From NCBI GenBank assembly GCA_003140095.1, contig PLIU01000118.1, forward strand, positions 1 through 35,002: DNA of 35,002 nucleotides, read 5' to 3'. Origin of the DNA: Verrucomicrobiales bacterium (GTDB taxonomy: Bacteria > Verrucomicrobiota > Verrucomicrobiia > Limisphaerales > Palsa-1400). The notes beneath the pieces were generated by a model. That model was not told where the DNA came from, made no database searches, and worked only from the letters and a program-made list of their open reading frames with translations. Shown piece by piece: positions 8,575 through 17,091 of this stretch (within the stretch, counting starts at the first letter, position 1; every line of letters begins with the position of its first letter). The position numbers and the translations under genes are program-made.

Positions 8575-9945
8575 ATGACGTTAACTGAAAAAATTCTGGC
8601 CAGAGCGGCGGGCAAAGGCTCGGTCAAAGCGGGGGATAATGTGTGGGTCAAGGCGGATATCCTGATGACCCATGACGTCTGCGGCCCCGGCACCATCGGC
8701 GTCTTCAAGCGCGAGTTTGGACCCGAGGCCAAGGTGTGGGACCGCCACAAAGTGGTCGTCATTCCGGATCATTACATTTTCACCGCCGATTCCAAATCCA
8801 ACCGGAACGTGGATATTTTGCGCGACTTCGTGCGCGAGCAGAATATCACCTATTTCTACGATGTGATCGATGACCCCAACGGCTCCTGGAAATTCGACCC
8901 AAGCAAAGGGCCCTTGCAGCGGCAGTACGGCTCCCAATACGCCGGGGTTTGCCACACGGCCCTGCCGCAAAAGGGCCATACCCGGCCGGGAGAAATCCTC
9001 TTTGGCACCGATTCCCATACTTGCATGGCGGGCGCGTACAATGAGTTCGCCACCGGCATTGGCAATACCGACGCGGGCTTCGTCATGGGCACGGGCAAGT
9101 TGCTGCTGAAGGTGCCGGAAACAATGCACTTCCGCCTGGAAGGCCAATTGCAGCCGGGCGTCATGGCCAAGGACATCATTTTGCATTGCATCGGGGAAAT
9201 CGGATTCGATGGCGCGACCTACCGCGCGATGCAGTTCGACGGCCCGGCGGTCAAGAACCTTTCCATGGACGACCGAACGACCATTGCCAACATGGCCATT
9301 GAAGCCGGCGGCAAAAACGGGATTTTTGAATGCGACGACCAGACACGGGCGGCGGTCGATGCCCGCTGCCGCCTCAACGGAACCCGCCAAACCTACGAAC
9401 CGGTGGAACGGGACCGCCATGAGTCCTTTGTCTATGAACTGACGGTCGATCTGAGCAAGCTGGAACCGACGGTCGCCTGCCACCCCGATCCGGGCCGGCG
9501 GCAATTGGCCAGGCTGATGACGCAGACGCAGTTGGACCGCGCCTACGTCGGCTCCTGCACCGGGGGCAAAACGAGCGATTTCCTGGAGTTCGCGCGGGTG
9601 TTGCGCGGCAAAAAAGTGGTCATCGACACGTTCGGAGTGCCGGCCTCGCCGGAAATTGTGCATGACCTCCAAACGGCGCGCTGGGATGGCCAAACGGTGT
9701 GGCAAATTTTGGTTGACGCAGGGGTGCAAATGACCGAGAACGCCGGCTGCGCGGCTTGCCTGGGCGGGCCGGTGGACACGTTCGGACGCATGAACGCGCC
9801 CTTGAAGTGCATCAGCGCGACGAACCGGAATTTCCCCGGCCGCATGGGCCACAGGGAATCGCAGGTTTTCCTGGCCTCGCCGGCCACCGTGGCCGCCAGC
9901 GCTTTGACCGGGCATATCACCGACCCGCGCGAGTATTTGAGCTGA
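8575..9945 (+). CDS. Aconitase-family dehydratase large subunit (LeuC/HacA type)
   Basis: The 456-residue protein is a full-length aconitase-superfamily large subunit. The active-site loop GTDSHTCMAGAYNEFATGIG and the [4Fe-4S] cysteines C328 (GSCTGGK), C392 and C395 (GCAACLGG) are present. The best fit is the 3-isopropylmalate/homoaconitate dehydratase group, which isomerises a hydroxy-tricarboxylic acid through dehydration and rehydration. These enzymes need a separate small swivelling subunit (LeuD type); none is encoded next to it. The flanking genes are unrelated to leucine synthesis, so an alternative substrate such as dimethylmalate or homoaconitate is possible. Start at ATG with no clear ribosome-binding site. 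Confidence 0.88.
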   Translation: MTLTEKILARAAGKGSVKAGDNVWVKADILMTHDVCGPGTIGVFKREFGPEAKVWDRHKVVVIPDHYIFTADSKSNRNVDILRDFVREQNITYFYDVIDDPNGSWKFDPSKGPLQRQYGSQYAGVCHTALPQKGHTRPGEILFGTDSHTCMAGAYNEFATGIGNTDAGFVMGTGKLLLKVPETMHFRLEGQLQPGVMAKDIILHCIGEIGFDGATYRAMQFDGPAVKNLSMDDRTTIANMAIEAGGKNGIFECDDQTRAAVDARCRLNGTRQTYEPVERDRHESFVYELTVDLSKLEPTVACHPDPGRRQLARLMTQTQLDRAYVGSCTGGKTSDFLEFARVLRGKKVVIDTFGVPASPEIVHDLQTARWDGQTVWQILVDAGVQMTENAGCAACLGGPVDTFGRMNAPLKCISATNRNFPGRMGHRESQVFLASPATVAASALTGHITDPREYLS

Positions 9946-9964
9946 TTCATCCTTCTTCTCATCT

Positions 9965-11875
9965 GTGGAACAGGCGATTTCGGAGGCAACAGAGCCAAGC
10001 CGGGTGCGCGAGCGCATCGATACCCTTTGCGCGCGGGCCATCCTGCTCATCGTGTTGTTCATCCTGGCGTGGGGACCGCTGGCCTTCGGTGGGATGTCCC
10101 CTTCGTCCTTCCTGGTTATTCAAGGATTGACGGTCGTGGCGCTGGCGTTGTGGATCGTGCGCTTTTGGGCGCAACGTCCGTTTCGGCTCCTCTGGCCGCC
10201 GGTGTGCTGGGCAGTGCTGGCGTTCCTGCTCTACGCGGTGGCGCGTTGCCGGCTGGTAGAGGTGGATTACGTGGGGCGTCAACAATTGATTCACGTGCTG
10301 GTTTACGGAGCGCTCTTCTTTGTGGCGCTGAACAACCTGAACCGGAAGAACTCGGCGACCTACGTGAGCCTGGCGCTCATCGTGGTGGGTTTCCTGCTGG
10401 CTTTCTTCGCGATTTTTCAGTTCGCCACCCATTATCCGCTGATTTGGGGCGTGCGCAGGCTGGACCAATATAAGGCGCGGGCCAGCGGAACCTTCATGAA
10501 CCCGAACCACCTGGCCGGCTTTCTGGGCCTGGCCATGCCGCTGGCGCTGGCCTATACGGTCATGAGCCGGCTCTCGGCGACCACCAAGGTGCTGCTGGCT
10601 TACAGCGCGGTGGTCATGCTGGCCGGCGTCGTCGTTTCAGCTTCACGCGGTGGCATCCTGGCCGCGGCCCTCGCGCTGATCGTCCTTTGCGCGGTGTTGC
10701 TGCTGCAGCGGGATTTCTGGAAGCCGGCGCTGGTTGTACTGTGCATTTTGACCGCGCTGGCCGCGGTGGCCGCCAGCCAGTTTGAGTCGGTGCAGAAGCG
10801 ATTTGATAAGGCGCTCCAGAACGACAAAGTCGGGGACGACCGCCCGCTCTATTGGGCGGCCGCCTGGAAGCTCTTCCAGCGGGATATTCCCTGGGGCGTT
10901 GGGCCGGGCCACTTTGACGTCGAATTTCCCTCGGTTCGACCTTGGCGGGTGCAGAGCCGCCCGCAGTACGTCCACAACGATTACCTCAATACACTCTGCG
11001 AATGGGGTGTCACCGGAATGGGTTTCATTGCCGCCGCCTGCGGCTTGCTTGCTTGGTGCATTTTGCAGGCTTGGGAAAGCCTGCGCAGGCCCGCCAAGGA
11101 GTGGGGATCCAGATTCAGCGACCGGTCCGCCTTCGTCCTCGGCGCCGCCGTGGGCTTGTTGGCCGTCATAATCCATTGCATTGTCGAGTTCGACATGCAG
11201 ATCGCGGCCCTGGCCGTGACCGCCGTCACCTTGATGGCGCTGCTGGCGGCGCAAGTGCGGTTTGCCACGGAACGATATTGGCGCAACCCCGGGCGGCAGG
11301 GGAAAATTCTGTTGACGGCGATCGTGGCGGCCGCCATCGCATACTTATCGGCCCAAGGCCTGAGCAAAGGCACGGAGACCTATTGGCTGCACCGGGCCCG
11401 GACGGAGCGAACCACGCCGGAGCGCACCATCGCTATCGCCACCAAGGCGCACGAAGCCGAACCGATGAACTCGGAAACGGACTACTTGCTGGGCGATTAT
11501 CTCTGGCGCTTGAGTCTGGCGGCGGATGGCCGCTATGATTTGAATCGGGTCAAACAAGCCATGCCATGGTACACCAACGCCATGCAGTTGAACCGCTTCG
11601 ACGCCTACGCCCCAGTCGGCTGCGGGAAGTGTCTGGACCGGCTTGGCCAGACGCACGAGGCCACACGCTATTTTGAGGTGGCGGCCCGCAACGATCCCCA
11701 AAACAACGACATTGACCTGGAAGAAGCGCGGCATTGCATTGAATTAGGCGATTTCCCCGCAGCCAGGAAGTGGTTGGATCAAGCCCAGAAGTGGGCGGCC
11801 ACGCCGGTGGCCTTCGAGGAGTCGCGCAAGCTGGAACGATTCATTGACGACCCCTTGAACAAGGGCCATGAATAA
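9965..11875 (+). CDS. O-antigen-ligase-like (Wzy_C) membrane protein with C-terminal TPRs
   Basis: The 636-residue protein has about twelve membrane segments. The Wzy_C/WaaL landmark RASGTFMNPNHLAGFLGLAM is followed by SASRGG and by the large periplasmic loop containing DDRPLYWAAAW, PWGVGPGHFD and VHNDYLNTLCEWG. From about residue 480 the chain becomes soluble and helical, with TPR-like repeats (for example NRFDAYAPVGCGKCLDRLGQ). O-antigen ligases join polysaccharide to lipid A core or transfer glycans to proteins at the periplasmic face; which applies here cannot be told. The start is GTG. The stop codon TAA is at the same time the first bases of palindromic repeat copy 2. Confidence 0.85.
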   Translation: MEQAISEATEPSRVRERIDTLCARAILLIVLFILAWGPLAFGGMSPSSFLVIQGLTVVALALWIVRFWAQRPFRLLWPPVCWAVLAFLLYAVARCRLVEVDYVGRQQLIHVLVYGALFFVALNNLNRKNSATYVSLALIVVGFLLAFFAIFQFATHYPLIWGVRRLDQYKARASGTFMNPNHLAGFLGLAMPLALAYTVMSRLSATTKVLLAYSAVVMLAGVVVSASRGGILAAALALIVLCAVLLLQRDFWKPALVVLCILTALAAVAASQFESVQKRFDKALQNDKVGDDRPLYWAAAWKLFQRDIPWGVGPGHFDVEFPSVRPWRVQSRPQYVHNDYLNTLCEWGVTGMGFIAAACGLLAWCILQAWESLRRPAKEWGSRFSDRSAFVLGAAVGLLAVIIHCIVEFDMQIAALAVTAVTLMALLAAQVRFATERYWRNPGRQGKILLTAIVAAAIAYLSAQGLSKGTETYWLHRARTERTTPERTIAIATKAHEAEPMNSETDYLLGDYLWRLSLAADGRYDLNRVKQAMPWYTNAMQLNRFDAYAPVGCGKCLDRLGQTHEATRYFEVAARNDPQNNDIDLEEARHCIELGDFPAARKWLDQAQKWAATPVAFEESRKLERFIDDPLNKGHE

Positions 11876-12032
11876 TTCCAATGAGCGTTCAAGATGAGTC
11901 TAATTCGCTTGTCTTCCGGGCTCCTGGCTTCGTTGCTCGCTCGTTGCAGATCGCAGCGGATATGCGCCTCGCTCGCGCCTCGCCAACAGCCCGGAATCCA
12001 GCGCTTCTCATCTTGAACGCTCATTGGAATAA
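11873..12032 (-). repeat. Long imperfect palindrome, copy 2 (inverted relative to copy 1)
   Basis: The same element as at 1291-1456 is present in opposite orientation, roughly 90 percent identical by eye. The inverted ends (ATTCCAATGAGCGTTCAAGA and its complement) are preserved and there is a net 6-bp length difference. It starts inside the stop codon of the O-antigen-ligase-like gene. The plus strand is open from 11881 for 85 codons, of which the first 50 come from the repeat. The differences from copy 1 mostly change amino acids, which argues against a real protein. Confidence 0.85.
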
Positions 12033-12134
12033 GCCTGCATTTTGCCATATCGCAAGCTTGCAATCCGCCGGCCGGCACTGCATGCTGGGCCGGCAACGAA
12101 CACATAAAACAACTGGACCCGCTGAAAGCCATAC

Positions 12135-13724
12135 ATGAGCAACGCCCCAGAACCCGAAATTGACTTGGAAAAGCTCTTCCTGCCCGCTTGGGCTCAGGAC
12201 TCATCCCAAGTCAATCGATACGCCGATTTCGCCGGCGAAGAACGGGCCGAACGCAGATCCGACGACCGAGGCGGCCGCCGTCCGCCCCGCCGCGACCAAC
12301 CCGGCGGATCTAAGCCCAGGGGCGCACGACCGGTTGCCCCGGCACGCGGCGACCGCCGTCCCGCAGCCCGCCCACCGGGCCAGCCGGCGCCAAAACAGGA
12401 GGCGGTGCCGCCTTTGCCGCTGGCCGTCTCCATTCTGCCGGAGGAGAAGGGGGTGGAATCGTTGGCCCGCCAAATCCGCGTCACAGGCCGCGCTTATCCG
12501 CTCTTTGATATCGCGCAACTGATCTTGCAAAAGCCGGAGCGCCAGCAGGTCCGTTTCGACGTCAAAAAGAACGCGGAGGGCAAACCGCTCCAGCCTTTGT
12601 TCCTATGCGCGTTGGACGACACGCTCTGGCTGTCTGAGGATGAGGCTGTCCAACACATTCTTTCCCGGCATTTTCAGACCTTTTACCAGGTGGAGCGGAC
12701 CGCGACCGACCCGCCGCGAGGCACCTACACTTTCGTGGCCCAATGCGGCCTGAGCGGAAAGATTCTCGGGCCGCCCAATTATCACGATTACCAGACGCAA
12801 CTGCACAAATTGCACACCGAACGCTTTGCGCACATGCCCTTTGAAGCCTTCAAAGCCCGCGTTAAAATCGTGCGGGACGAGGCGGTGGTCAAGCAATGGA
12901 TCGAAGACCACAGTTTCAAGACCGAATACAACTGCCTGAACGTGCCGGAGCCGCGAAAATGCGGCAGCCGGGAGGAGGTGGCCAAACATTTCCGCGAAGT
13001 CCACCTGCCCAACATTGTCAAGAGCGTGGACACGCATACCCTCAGCGGAGTCGCCGCGCGGCAACTGCGCTCGCCGGGCTTGCAGCGGGCGGTGCGGACC
13101 ACATGGGAGGACCAGCGCCGCTTTCCCTTGCAGGTGGCCACGGTGTTGAGCCAGCAATTCGCCGGCCACGGCCTCCAGTTTTTCAAAGTCAACCGCACCG
13201 TTACCCATGTCTGGGTGGCGCGCCCTCGTTTCCTTGACATGGAGGCCACCCCGGTGTCGGAAGGAGTCAAACGCATTGTCGATTTCATCAACGCCCATCC
13301 AAAATGCACGCGGCGGAAATTGATGGAAACCCTGGCACCCGCACCCGCCGCTGTCGAAGGCACCGTGGCGGCCACTGCACCGGCCGCAACTGCGCCGGAG
13401 GCCGCGCCGGAACAGACCGCGCTGGCGAGTGATTTGCATTGGCTGATTCACGAAGGCCACGTCATCGAGTTCGCCAACGGCATACTGGAATTGGCCAAGA
13501 GGCCGCTGCCTAGACCGCCCAAACCTGAGAAAGCGCCGGGACGCGTTCTCACGCCAGCGTCGCCTACTCCATCGCCGGCTGATTCGTCCGAACCGCCCGC
13601 CGCCGCTCCTGTCGAATCGGCCGCGCAGACGCCTGAGGAACCGGCAGTGGCATCTCCCGTCGAGCCGGCGGCAGAGCCGCTCGCGGAGCCTGGCGCCACC
13701 ACGCCTCCGAAGGATGAAGGATAA
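12135..13724 (+). CDS. Conserved-looking protein of unknown function with low-complexity ends
   Basis: The 529-residue protein has three parts. Residues about 30-95 are rich in arginine, glycine, proline and alanine (RRSDDRGGRRPPRRDQPGG). A structured core of about 300 residues runs from PLAVSILPEEKG to about residue 435. It includes an odd hydrophilic region with C/H residues (YNCLNVPEPRKCGSREEVAK) and ends in a possible winged-helix stretch (VKRIVDFINAHPKCTRRKLM, then LHWLIHEGHVIEFANGILEL). The last 75 residues are proline/alanine/glutamate-rich and probably disordered. There is no signal peptide or membrane helix, so it is cytoplasmic. The RGG-rich tail suggests nucleic-acid binding, but this is only inference. 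I do not recognise a named family. Confidence 0.75.
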   Translation: MSNAPEPEIDLEKLFLPAWAQDSSQVNRYADFAGEERAERRSDDRGGRRPPRRDQPGGSKPRGARPVAPARGDRRPAARPPGQPAPKQEAVPPLPLAVSILPEEKGVESLARQIRVTGRAYPLFDIAQLILQKPERQQVRFDVKKNAEGKPLQPLFLCALDDTLWLSEDEAVQHILSRHFQTFYQVERTATDPPRGTYTFVAQCGLSGKILGPPNYHDYQTQLHKLHTERFAHMPFEAFKARVKIVRDEAVVKQWIEDHSFKTEYNCLNVPEPRKCGSREEVAKHFREVHLPNIVKSVDTHTLSGVAARQLRSPGLQRAVRTTWEDQRRFPLQVATVLSQQFAGHGLQFFKVNRTVTHVWVARPRFLDMEATPVSEGVKRIVDFINAHPKCTRRKLMETLAPAPAAVEGTVAATAPAATAPEAAPEQTALASDLHWLIHEGHVIEFANGILELAKRPLPRPPKPEKAPGRVLTPASPTPSPADSSEPPAAAPVESAAQTPEEPAVASPVEPAAEPLAEPGATTPPKDEG

Positions 13725-13777
13725 AGGAAGAAGGAAGTTCCTCCTATCCCAAGGCTTCCTAGGAAAATAGAACGAAT

Positions 13778-13805
13778 TTGACAAGGCAATGGAGCGAGTT
13801 AGCAT
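13778..13805 (+). promoter_or_regulatory. Weak candidate promoter of the pseudopilin gene
   Basis: TTGACA (13778-13783) lies 16 bp before TAGCAT (13800-13805). The transcript would start at or next to the ATG at 13812, making it nearly leaderless. The -35 is perfect but the -10 is poor. Confidence 0.25.
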
Positions 13806-13811
13806 CGAGCC

Positions 13812-14726
13812 ATGTTCGCCATTACTCGGCAACTAGCAAAAACAGTGGCCAAGGCTGTGGAGCGACGCAAGCCTTCAGGAGGATCCGCCTTCACTCTAAT
13901 CGAACTATTGGTCGTCATCGCCATCATTGCCATCCTGGCTTCGATGCTGTTGCCTGTTTTGTCGCAGGCCGAGGCCGCGGGCCGAACGGCGCTCTGCAAG
14001 TCCAATCAGCGCCAGTTGGCGGTGGCCTCCATGGACTACTCATTGGACAACAACAACTGGTTGAACCCGTTGCAAACGGCCGTGCCCAATTCCAGCGTGG
14101 AAACGACCTATCGCGTCATCCTCTGGTATTATGTCGCTCAGTCGCCGAGTATCTTTGATTGTCCGGCCGAGCGCAACGCCGTCTATGCCGACGGCATCTC
14201 CGCTTATGACGCTTCTTACGGAGGCTTCACGCTCAGCCCAAGCACCAACTGGAGCGCAACGGGCATCGGCATGGCTGGTCCATACGAGAAATGGAATCAA
14301 AGCGGCATCGGCGTGGCGGGCGGGCACTGGATTCACGTCGATGGCAACCCGGACCCGACGGCACAGGTTAGCAGCATGCCCTTTGGGCGCCCGCATCCGG
14401 ATTATTACGAAGGCTTGCACCGTTCCACGGAAATCAGCACCGCTTCCAAGCTCATCTGGTACGGCGACGGCGGCTGCGGCAGCCCGACGACTTGGGCGGA
14501 CGACAGTTGGTGGATCAAAAACACCGACACCAGTGGTAATGCATCGGAGGACCGGCCGGGCTTCAATCGCCTCCAAGAGGACCAATACGGCTGCCAGCGG
14601 CACGACGGCAAGGCCAACTACGCTTTCGCCGATGGCGATGTGCAATTGCTCAACGCCAACCAGATTCGTTGCGACAAGCAAGAGTGCTGGTGGTCGATCA
14701 ATCTTTTGTATCACCAGACGCAGTAG
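13812..14726 (+). CDS. Type II secretion/prepilin-type protein (pseudopilin)
   Basis: The 304-residue protein begins with a basic leader of 26 residues and then the class III signal [20 protein letters not shown], where prepilin peptidase would cut before F27. Glutamate at mature position 5 is present. The residue before the cut is alanine rather than the classical glycine, which is common in Verrucomicrobia and Planctomycetes. The C-terminal domain has [17 protein letters not shown], the usual end of these abundant proteins. They sit in the inner membrane or a pseudopilus; the genuine role of the large Verrucomicrobial set is not established. A small anchored protein follows 2 bp downstream. 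Confidence 0.92.
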   Translation: MFAITRQLAKTVAKAVERRKPSGGSAFTLIELLVVIAIIAILASMLLPVLSQAEAAGRTALCKSNQRQLAVASMDYSLDNNNWLNPLQTAVPNSSVETTYRVILWYYVAQSPSIFDCPAERNAVYADGISAYDASYGGFTLSPSTNWSATGIGMAGPYEKWNQSGIGVAGGHWIHVDGNPDPTAQVSSMPFGRPHPDYYEGLHRSTEISTASKLIWYGDGGCGSPTTWADDSWWIKNTDTSGNASEDRPGFNRLQEDQYGCQRHDGKANYAFADGDVQLLNANQIRCDKQECWWSINLLYHQTQ

Positions 14727-14728
14727 CC

Positions 14729-15259
14729 GTGAAGCAACAATTCAAGACCTTCCTCATCACCGGAAGCGTCGCCGTGCTGACGGCTCTGGGGGTCCTCTTC
14801 GCCGTGGCCAAGGTGAGGCATTTTCGCGGCGACGGCGAGGATGGGGCCAAGGTCTGGTTTTACGATCAGAGCGCCCATCGCCTCTATCCCGCGCCGCGCT
14901 ACCTCATCCCGCCGGACGGAAACAGCGACGCCCGCGTGCGGGCCATGGTGATCGGTTTCCAAGGCTTGGGGAACAAAATTAGTCAAATAAAAATTGCCTA
15001 CCTGGAGAAATACAGTCCCGAATGCAAGGGGCTCCTGGAGCGGGCGGAGGCAGCCCACGCCGCCAAACGCCCATTCGGAGAGAAAGTTCCCTCGCAGAAC
15101 AGCGCTTACTTTCAAGACAACACCCTGGTGAAACGTCCCGGCGAGGCTTCCTGGCACACCCTCGGCAGCGGAGAGGCGCGCCAGATCATGGCCGAATGGC
15201 GCGAATGGCGCGGCCCTGCCGGGCAACCTCCGATTATTTCCGTTCCTTCGATCGAGTGA
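14729..15259 (+). CDS. Small membrane-anchored hypothetical protein
   Basis: The 176-residue protein starts at GTG 2 bp after the pseudopilin stop. It has one N-terminal membrane anchor at about residues 8-26 (FLITGSVAVLTALGVLFAVA) followed by a hydrophilic domain containing AKVWFYDQSAHRLYPAP and a C-terminal QIMAEWREWRGP. Genes of this type commonly follow pseudopilin genes in Verrucomicrobia. I recognise the arrangement but not a function. The open frame extends 20 codons upstream into the pilin gene, but GTG at 14729 gives the natural membrane-anchor start. Confidence 0.7.
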   Translation: MKQQFKTFLITGSVAVLTALGVLFAVAKVRHFRGDGEDGAKVWFYDQSAHRLYPAPRYLIPPDGNSDARVRAMVIGFQGLGNKISQIKIAYLEKYSPECKGLLERAEAAHAAKRPFGEKVPSQNSAYFQDNTLVKRPGEASWHTLGSGEARQIMAEWREWRGPAGQPPIISVPSIE

Positions 15260-15311
15260 ACTCGGGTTAGGGGTCAGCGGCCGGGCCCTTCCGATTTACT
15301 TGCCGGCCATT

Positions 15312-15338
15312 TGCATCCGCAGGTTGGAATCGCGCGTT
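15312..15338 (+). promoter_or_regulatory. Candidate ECF-sigma promoter of the sigma/anti-sigma operon
   Basis: TGCATCC (15312-15318), a 16-bp spacer and CGTT (15335-15338) match, with identical spacing, the sequence before the DUF4331 gene (17004-17030). A CATCC -35 resembles the SigK-type CCATCC box, and CGT at -10 is common for ECF factors. The transcript would begin near 15345, leaving about 38 nt before the ATG. Autoregulation is inferred. Confidence 0.6.
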
Positions 15339-15382
15339 GTTTCATTGAAAATGATATCTTGTAATCCGCTGGCCAGTTTGAT

Positions 15383-16042
15383 ATGACCGTGCGCGCGCAA
15401 ACTAATTTTGTGCGGGTTTTGCCGATTTTCGAATTGAAACCGACCGGCAGTCATTCATTTCTGACCAAACCAGTGAACGAACAGGAAACCAAGGATCAGG
15501 ACGCCGCATTGTTGCGGCGCATCGAAGCAAAAGATCGCGATGCCTTCGCGGAATTCTACGACAAATATTCCACTCTGCTCTTTTCCATCGCCTGTAAAAT
15601 CTTAAATGATGCCGCCGAAGCGGAAGATGTATTGCAGGAGACATTCATGCAGATCTGGGAGAAGGCCGGGAAATTCGATCCGAACCTTGGCCAGCCTGTG
15701 GGCTGGGCTGTCACGCTGGTGCGCAACCGTGCCATTGATCGCATCCGGGCCTCCCAGCGAAGAAATCTTTTGACAGAGGAGGCCGCCGTCGAATTCGCCC
15801 TCGCCACCAACTCTACCGAGTCGGCCAACGAAACGGTCAGCGGTCATGAGAAGGCAAAGCTGATTCACTCCGCCATGGTCGAACTTCCCGCCGAACAACG
15901 TCGCGCCATTGAGTTGGCCTTCTTCTCCGGCTTGACGCAGAACGAGATTTCAGAAACGTTAAAGGAACCGCTCGGAACCATCAAAGCGCGCATCCGGCGC
16001 GGCCTTTTGAAACTGCGCGACCAACTGGAGGGGCTTCTATGA
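15383..16042 (+). CDS. ECF RNA polymerase sigma factor (SigK-like)
   Basis: The protein has sigma region 2 at about residues 41-125 (DAFAEFYDKYSTLLFSIACK, AEDVLQETFMQIWEKA, GWAVTLVRNRAIDRIRASQ) and region 4 at about 160-215 (ELPAEQRRAIELAFFSGLTQ, then GTIKARIRRGLLKLRD). These bind the -10 and -35 elements and core polymerase. With an RskA-like anti-sigma factor overlapping downstream, it fits the SigK/ECF19-like group. I keep the ATG at 15383 (219 residues) because it sits just after the candidate ECF promoter. A GTG at 15473 would remove 30 residues that lie before the sigma fold, and is equally possible. Its likely targets are its own operon and the DUF4331 cluster. Confidence 0.93.
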   Translation: MTVRAQTNFVRVLPIFELKPTGSHSFLTKPVNEQETKDQDAALLRRIEAKDRDAFAEFYDKYSTLLFSIACKILNDAAEAEDVLQETFMQIWEKAGKFDPNLGQPVGWAVTLVRNRAIDRIRASQRRNLLTEEAAVEFALATNSTESANETVSGHEKAKLIHSAMVELPAEQRRAIELAFFSGLTQNEISETLKEPLGTIKARIRRGLLKLRDQLEGLL

Positions 16043-16836
16043 TGGACGAGCGCATGGAAGAACAAGCCTCGTTGTACGTTTTGGGGGCGCTGAACGAGTC
16101 TGAATCCCGCGAGTTCGAGAAGGCGTTGGCGGCGGATCGAGAATTGAAAGAGTTTGTCGCGCGCTTGAGCGCGGCTACGGCCGCAATGTCCGGGGCGGTG
16201 CCACGTGTCGAGCCGCCGCCCCAATTGCGGTCGAAGGTTCTTGCGCAGGTCGCGGCACGGCAAAAGATAGTTGCGCCTGGCGAACCGAAGGTCAGCCTGG
16301 TTTCCAGTTGGCCCTGGGCATTGGCTGCTTGCTTGGGCGTGTTCCTGATGGTGGTGTTCGCGCAGGACATGCGGTTGCGCAAAACCATCGGAAACCAGGC
16401 TGCGCAAATCGACCAACTCAACCAACTGGCCCAATCATTGGAGTCGGAGACCAATGACTTGAGGCGCGCCGTCCTGGCGTTGCAGGAAACAAACCGGCTC
16501 GTGAACTTGCGGGTGGCGATGCTCAATTCGCTCGCGGCCGATGCGCCCAAGACCCTCGCCGTGACTCTGTGGGACAATCAGAGGCAGAACGGTGTCTTTG
16601 TGGCGCAAAACCTCAAACCGCTCGCGGCGGACGCGGACTATGAGCTTTGGGTCATTGATGAAAACCAACATCCCGTGGCGGCGGGCGTATTTCAGGTGGA
16701 CCCGAAAGGCAATATCAGAATGGATTTCAAACCGAGCCAGTTAATCAAGACCGCCGGCATGTTTGCCGTTACGAAGGAAGCGAAGGGCGGTGTTGCTTCG
16801 CCCACGATGACGAACATGGTGCTGGCGGGAAATTGA
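16039..16836 (+). CDS. Anti-sigma factor (RskA-like)
   Basis: The 265-residue protein starts in an ATGA overlap with the sigma gene stop. Residues 1-50 form a cytosolic sigma-binding helical domain (ASLYVLGALNESESREFEKA). One membrane helix lies at about 91-108, a coiled-coil stretch at about 112-155, and a periplasmic RskA C-terminal domain from about 170 (KTLAVTLWDN, YELWVIDENQHPVAAGVFQV, FAVTKEAKGG). RskA-type proteins hold the sigma factor at the membrane and release it after regulated proteolysis triggered by an envelope signal. No HxxxCxxC zinc motif is present in the sigma-binding domain. The gene is followed by 255 bp that hold the DUF4331 promoter candidate. Confidence 0.9.
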   Translation: MMDERMEEQASLYVLGALNESESREFEKALAADRELKEFVARLSAATAAMSGAVPRVEPPPQLRSKVLAQVAARQKIVAPGEPKVSLVSSWPWALAACLGVFLMVVFAQDMRLRKTIGNQAAQIDQLNQLAQSLESETNDLRRAVLALQETNRLVNLRVAMLNSLAADAPKTLAVTLWDNQRQNGVFVAQNLKPLAADADYELWVIDENQHPVAAGVFQVDPKGNIRMDFKPSQLIKTAGMFAVTKEAKGGVASPTMTNMVLAGN

Positions 16837-17003
16837 TTCCCGGTTGAGCCCGCGCCAACACCGCATAAGTTAGGGAGAGACCCGCATTCAGCTTCACCAT
16901 TACTCCGTCCAGGAACTGCGGCAAAAAGCACCAAATCTGGCGCCCTGATTGCTGGCTGCCCATCCGCCCAGAATTCAACCATTCTCAATTTTTAGAAATT
17001 CGA

Positions 17004-17030
17004 TGCATCCAATATCGGATTCTGATCGTT
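17004..17030 (+). promoter_or_regulatory. Candidate ECF-sigma promoter of the DUF4331 cluster
   Basis: TGCATCC (17004-17010), 16 bp, then CGTT (17027-17030): the same bipartite motif and spacing as before the sigma operon at 15312. The spacer sequences differ, so the match is not a simple duplication. A start near 17037 would give a leader of about 55 nt. Confidence 0.6.
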
Positions 17031-17075
17031 TAACCAACGTGCGTCAGAAGCATAACAATAACAATGACATTAATT

Positions 17076-17080
17076 AAGGA
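17076..17080 (+). promoter_or_regulatory. Shine-Dalgarno site of the DUF4331 gene
   Basis: AAGGA ends 11 bp before the ATG at 17092. It is one of the few good ribosome-binding sites in this window and suggests high expression. Confidence 0.6.
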
Positions 17081-17091
17081 TTAAACCACAT

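Noticed and set aside
8581-10062. Open frame of 493 codons antisense to the aconitase-family gene
   Set aside because: Arginine/glycine/histidine-rich composition with no family motifs; the plus strand has a clear enzyme with all iron-sulfur ligands.
12603-13832. Open frame of 409 codons antisense to the 529-residue protein
   Set aside because: Arginine-rich shadow of the Pro/Ala/Glu codons; no plausible fold.
15337-15365. Sigma-70-like promoter TTGTTT-N17-TGTAAT before the sigma factor gene
   Set aside because: The -35 is weak and would leave an 11-nt leader; the ECF-type motif shared with the DUF4331 gene explains the region better. Both could be active.
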